Shown piece by piece: positions 61,001 to 64,000 of a stretch of 64,000 bases of DNA. The DNA is taken from positions 48,317,196 to 48,381,195 of the forward strand of contig JARZZO010000013.1 in NCBI GenBank assembly GCA_030544215.1, written 5' to 3'. The first letter of the stretch is position 1; every line of letters begins with the position of its first letter. This DNA is from Zantedeschia hybrid cultivar (lineage: Eukaryota; Streptophyta; Magnoliopsida; Alismatales; Araceae). The notes under the pieces were generated by a model. It searched no databases. It saw only the letters and a program-made list of their open reading frames with translations, and was not told where the DNA came from. The translations under genes were made by a program, and so were the position numbers.

Positions 61001-63494
61001 TAGCTACCTTATTAAAATGTTGCTGCCAGAAGTGTGAGATTGAGTGACCCGTCCTGTGGTCCTGTTTGAGCACGTGGACCGTGTTCTTGCTAAGTCCTAG
61101 CCACTAGGTGGTCCTCACTACCGATGATCCTGTTCATTTCGCGCTGAGGGACAATACCCGGGTTTATTTGCCTGCTACTTTCACGTATTGCTCTCATGGA
61201 CATGGTGTTTGTTTGATGATTGTTTGTTGTTCACTGTAGTGTTCATGCTGATCTCAGTTCATAGACGTAGTTTGGAGTCTTATTCGGTAGCCGTTCCGCA
61301 TCATTTACACATTTAATAATGAGTAATACATGCAAGTACTTATGGTTCATAACAATTGTCAACAAAACAATCGGAAGCCTTCCTGACATTACATCAAAAA
61401 GAGGAGCATGGAAAAAGGAAGGCATTGTAACTAGCATTTTAGACAAATAATTGCAGATGGAAAAAAACTCAAGTCAGCAGAATGTCAGGTTAAAGGGAAA
61501 GGAATAGTTGCTTGCCTCCATAAACTGCACAATAAAATCAATAAGCTTATGCTTCTGCATCTCCTCACAATGATAGTTTGTGATAAGAAAGCTAATGTCA
61601 TATCCCTGCACAGAGACAAAATTGACACCTCTGAATTCAGCATATATTACAAATAGAGTGTCATTTAAAATACCGAAAAACATAATCTCAACGGAAGCAG
61701 GGACTTGGGGAAAGAGTGAGAAAAGAGGGCCACCGTTATCACAGTGCCATTTAAAATACTGAAAAACATACTCTCCATGGGAGTAGGGTTCTGGGATAGT
61801 AGTAGAAGAAGGCCCCTAGTTTATTAAATTGATGCATGCTGAGAATCACAATAGTGGGTGATATGCCCCTTAGTATCCAGCCTAGAAAAGGAGCCCCCAA
61901 AAGCAAAATGCAAAGGAAGACAATGAGGAATAAAATAATTAGAAAGACTATTCTCCATCGGACAAAGTAGTCCAACAGCCTTCTAAATAAAGCTACTGGC
62001 AGCCTCTGCACATAAGCAGGTTGCCCAGTACCACCATAACGTGATGTTGAATTGGGGCAAGTTCGTGGATCAGCCTAGGCAATAAAAAATCAAGACCATA
62101 ATACAAGGCAACAAGTGTTTTAGATCAGCCATAACCAAGGTAAAAAGACAGAAACCAAAGAAAATAATAGTGGAAGGACCAGGAGGAAAAAGGGAGGGGG
62201 GATGAAAGCAAAAGAAAAAAAAATGTAAGTGCAAGAAAGGAAGATGGTAAGCAAAAGGAAGAAAAATGAAGAGAAGAGTCAAGAAAAAAAGGAAACAAGA
62301 AAGATTAGGGGAAAGGAAAGAAATGAAAAGAACGAGAGGGAAGAAAAAGGGAACGGGATTTAACTATCCACAGAAAAAGCAAGCAACAGCTGTTAGCATG
62401 TTAATAGAAGCAGCAGCTAGCAGCTACAAGCAACAGCAACAGCAGCAGTCAGCAAAAGCGGCGCTATGCCTATGATTCTGGGGTCACATTTCTAGGTTGC
62501 AGTGAACCAATCAACACATCCCGATGTGCAACATTTATTGCCTCATTTTTACCCGTAGAACCTAGAACCCCCTCACTCAACCCTCCCCCCCCCCCCCAAC
62601 ATTTTTTTCCTTCTGCCTATCTTATCTTCATTTTTTCTTACTCCTTTCCAGGATCTGATGGTGTGGTGACCACCACCAGCAGCAGCTCCCTCAGCCTACC
62701 TATTTTCTTTTTCCTGAAATGATTGCCACTCTCAGCTCCATAATGGGATGAAACAATGAAATCAAGTCAGGACAGCCTTGCCTACAGGGTTCACCCATAG
62801 TTTGGCTTGGTATAGTTGTATTAACATTACCATGGCTATCTAGGAGATCCCATATCTTCCTATGATACCTTGATTCCTACTTTACAAGTACCCTGTAGAT
62901 GAGCATCTCTTTGGTCAATAATCTTTTTTTCCATATTGATTATTGAACTTAAAATTTCTTATCCAACTTTCTTGGTGCTTATTCAATGAAGAATTGATAA
63001 CTTTAGGTCCTTAAAAAAAAAAAAAAAAAAAGACTGCTAAGTAGTTAGTATATATGATGAACCATTACTCAAGGGATATATCATGCCTAAAAATTCAGCG
63101 AATATTTGGGTTTTCTGAAATAAGTAATTTAATCATGAAATAAAAAAGAAGTACTGGTACCATTCAGAAGATGCTTTAAAAGGAATCAATGAGAAAAACA
63201 AAGCAAACTGGACAAAAACTGGAGCCATTCAGATGGACTTTGAATTGTTGTAGCTTTCCATGCCTCAGGATATGCAACTGACAGTTATTAAGAAAAAACT
63301 TATGAAAAGATGAACATGGATTGCATTTACAAGGGAACCCATGATTTCTAGAGAGGAAATCAATGCAAGAAAAACCAGAGAACACATACCTGAACTGGCT
63401 TTCTCCTTAAAACTTGGAATGCCTCAGCTCTCATTGACAAAAATCTAAGAAACTTTTTAGTTAGTATGTTTTCAAGCTCATCAGCCTGCTTTAC
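49575..63494 (-). CDS. ARPC4: Actin-related protein 2/3 complex subunit 4 (3' part)
   Basis: ARPC4 is a core subunit of the seven-protein Arp2/3 complex, which nucleates branched actin filaments. In plants this affects trichome and pavement-cell shape. Three exons on the minus strand join in frame: 63390-63494 (starts [11 protein letters not shown]), 61516-61605 (starts [10 protein letters not shown]) and 49575-49664 (starts [11 protein letters not shown], stop at 49575-49577). Together they give the last 94 residues of a protein usually about 169 aa. The match to ARPC4 is very strong, including [13 protein letters not shown] and [10 protein letters not shown]. The N-terminal exons must lie beyond the right edge. 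The intron between the last two exons is 11.85 kb, has a GC donor (GCAAGC), and contains a gypsy element. The gene converges on SPS. Confidence 0.93.
49665..51701. other. ARPC4 intron sequence left of the gypsy element
   Basis: Apart from the long-hairpin MITE (49887-50278) I see only ordinary AT-rich intron DNA here. A short C/T microsatellite (TTTC repeats) lies near 51580-51600. Confidence 0.5.
49887..50278. mobile_element. Long-hairpin MITE in ARPC4 intron
   Basis: The element starts GGTTTTTTTCATATATACC and ends GGTATATATGCAAAAAACC. Arms of about 120 bp are inverted copies, including CCCCTCAAATACAC, TATTATCATC and TTGCA..TATACCCCTC. It has no coding capacity. The flanks are A-rich, so the target duplication is unclear. 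Confidence 0.75.
51707..53133 (+). repeat. Left LTR of the gypsy element
   Basis: It matches 60048-61303 throughout, for example at GACCCACGTTTACCGTCGG, CTCTATTTAAGCTCTTGTAA and GGATCCTCACCGTCCC. It ends CCGTTCCGCATCA. The first base pair is AG where the right copy has TG. A GC-rich segment (52240-52600) is longer than in the right LTR. CTATTTAAG near 51999 may be the element's TATA-type promoter. Confidence 0.88.
53137..53155 (+). other. Primer-binding site
   Basis: TTGGCATCAGAGCTATAGG lies three bases after the left LTR and resembles TGGTATCAGAGC, the usual complement of the initiator methionine tRNA 3' end. This fixes the LTR boundary and the transcription direction (plus). Confidence 0.8.
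53316..54950 (+). pseudogene. Gypsy gag pseudogene
   Basis: Broken capsid/nucleocapsid frames. A linker at about 53800-54060 encodes an irregular D/R/Y-rich repeat. The retrotransposon gag domain follows ([10 protein letters not shown] ... [15 protein letters not shown] ... [11 protein letters not shown]), with a stop at 54251. A CCHC knuckle, [14 protein letters not shown], lies at about 54867-54908. At least three frame breaks separate these parts. Confidence 0.85.
55095..57054 (+). pseudogene. Gypsy pol pseudogene: protease, RT, RNase H
   Basis: A protease relic at 55095-55376 keeps the flanking [11 protein letters not shown], but its catalytic D-S-G is replaced by NNM. The reverse transcriptase (about 55900-56500) keeps YFDDILIYS, with both catalytic aspartates, and [11 protein letters not shown]. 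RNase H follows (56500-57054), with [13 protein letters not shown] and YSDHKAL. Stops occur at 55373, 56019, 56568 and 57052, among others. Confidence 0.88.
57061..59990 (+). pseudogene. Gypsy integrase and chromodomain relic, split by a hAT element
   Basis: The HHCC finger starts with [12 protein letters not shown] near 57390 and, past the 57488-58800 insertion, finishes with CRTC near 58829. The core keeps [20 protein letters not shown] and [15 protein letters not shown], carrying the D, D and E residues. Downstream, [20 protein letters not shown] and, after a frameshift, [10 protein letters not shown] resemble a chromodomain. Stops are found at 57457 and 59129. Confidence 0.82.
57488..58800. 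mobile_element. hAT-type non-autonomous element in the gypsy integrase
   Basis: TGCTCGCA (57480-57487) and TGCTCGTA (58801-58808) flank the element, an 8-bp duplication with one change. The left end TAGTTGTCAAGGCG resembles the inverted right end ACCATTATCAAGGCG. Both subterminal zones are full of the palindrome GCCTAGGCG. The middle has AT-rich DNA, a (GA)n tract at 58014-58040 and a GC-rich stretch, with no transposase. The interrupted integrase reading continues when it is removed. Confidence 0.78.
60048..61303 (+). repeat. Right LTR of the gypsy element
   Basis: It starts TGGTAAGGAGACC just after a purine-rich tract (AGAGAGGA) that would serve as polypurine tract, and ends CCGTTCCGCATCA. 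It is about 170 bp shorter than the left LTR, mainly through loss in the GC-rich middle (about 60590-60780) and near 60965. Confidence 0.88.
61606..63389. other. ARPC4 intron between the two upstream visible exons
   Basis: Non-coding. An 86-bp duplication lies at 61658-61829. A purine-rich stretch runs from about 62160 to 62350, which is a pyrimidine tract on the ARPC4 strand. A short CAG/CAA-rich patch is at 62405-62455, and a C-run and an A-run lie near 62585 and 63014. Confidence 0.6.
61658..61829. repeat. 86-bp tandem duplication in ARPC4 intron
   Basis: GTGTCATTTAAAATACCGAA (61658) and GTGCCATTTAAAATACTGAA (61744) begin two diverged copies that both continue through AAAAACATA.TCTC and end in AGAA/AGAGGGCC-like text. 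Confidence 0.65.
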
Positions 63495-64000
63495 CTATAT
63501 AGAAATAGGACAAGAGATGAGAATGTGTGTTGTAAAAGAAAGGTTGCTACAGTAAGTAATTAGCATTACTTCAGGAATGCACCTTAGCAAATGATTGCAA
63601 TATTCAAAACAACCAAGACTGTACAGATAGTCTGCTCAATGTGCTCATAATTTTTAACTTCAATTCTTGGACGATGATTTTATTGCAATGGAAACCAGAT
63701 ACTTGAGTGGAATTGAACTGACTGATCCTAGTTCTTGTTATGGATTAAATTGGCAGGATCAGATGTGAAAAAACAAGTTTTTCTGGTTCTGGCCTGTTGT
63801 TTGAGCGAATATTTTTTTTTACACATTCAATATCGGTTACTTATGTCAACTTTGACATTGATTATGCTGGAACTCATGTGAATGCAAGAACCTTGGAGAA
63901 GGGATGCATAAACCACAACAAAGATGCTCCAACAGCAGCCTGTGGGCTCAAAATCCCTGCTGGAATTTCCATACAGGAGCAAGGAAAATAATAGAAGAAA
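63495..64000. other. Right edge: ARPC4 intron, no further exon seen
   Basis: I looked on the minus strand for the expected preceding ARPC4 exon (the segment leading into VKQADE) and did not find it. It presumably lies beyond the window. Confidence 0.55.

Larger units (their letters stand above)
51707..61303 (+). mobile_element. Decayed Ty3/gypsy chromovirus-like retrotransposon
   Basis: Full-length element with two LTRs, primer-binding site, gag, protease, RT, RNase H, integrase and a chromodomain-like tail, in that gypsy order. It lies antisense within the ARPC4 intron. Flanks TTTAT (51702-51706) and TTTAC (61304-61308) fit a 5-bp target duplication with one change. The LTRs differ by many substitutions and by length (1,427 against 1,256 bp), and the genes carry many stops and frameshifts, so it is old and inactive. 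A hAT-type element is inserted in the integrase. Confidence 0.9.

Noticed and set aside
62395..62460. CAG/CAA-rich patch as a polyglutamine exon
   Set aside because: It lies within an ARPC4 intron, is irregular, and no splice sites or gene context support an exon.

Overview
The window is nuclear DNA of a flowering plant. Three intron-rich plant genes can be read exon by exon. The rest is typical plant repeat sequence: LTR retrotransposons, a LINE, hAT, Mutator-like and MITE elements, Helitrons, and CT/GA microsatellites. The eIF2-beta and sucrose-phosphate synthase proteins look more like non-grass monocot or early-diverging angiosperm proteins than eudicot ones, but I cannot name the species. 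I see no rRNA, tRNA, CRISPR or bacterial features.

Layout. (1) 1-2998: upstream DNA of the first gene, with two MITE-like elements and a GC-rich minisatellite. (2) 2999-19886 (+): translation initiation factor eIF2-beta, nine coding exons making 269 aa. Its introns hold a LINE that itself contains a solo LTR and a MITE, a hAT-type MITE, and a larger hAT relic with a BED-finger trace. (3) 19887-24939: intergenic, with one Mutator-type MITE. (4) 24940-36268: three tandem copies of a 3,779-bp unit that appear identical. The unit is built of Helitron-like elements and part of a MITE. Helitron sequence continues to 38955, interrupted by a 2.2-kb solo LTR. (5) 39471-47476 (+): sucrose-phosphate synthase, family C type, 12 coding exons making 1,094 aa, with a G-box/ABRE pair upstream. 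(6) 47812-49574: short intergenic stretch with an hAT-like MITE. (7) 49575 to beyond 64000 (-): the last three exons of ARPC4 (Arp2/3 complex subunit 4). One 11.9-kb intron contains a long-hairpin MITE and a decayed Ty3/gypsy chromovirus-like element (51707-61303), which is itself split by a hAT-type element.

The three host genes are unrelated in function: translation initiation, sucrose synthesis and actin nucleation. SPS and ARPC4 are convergent. All three coding sequences join in frame without stops, so they look functional despite the repeat load. Each needs one GC-AG intron to be spliced correctly. The most unusual points are this shared use of GC donors, the recent-looking tandem triplication just upstream of SPS, and the nested insertions, several of which have readable target-site duplications or an internal empty-site control. 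I found no convincing undescribed gene system. The best leads are structural and regulatory.
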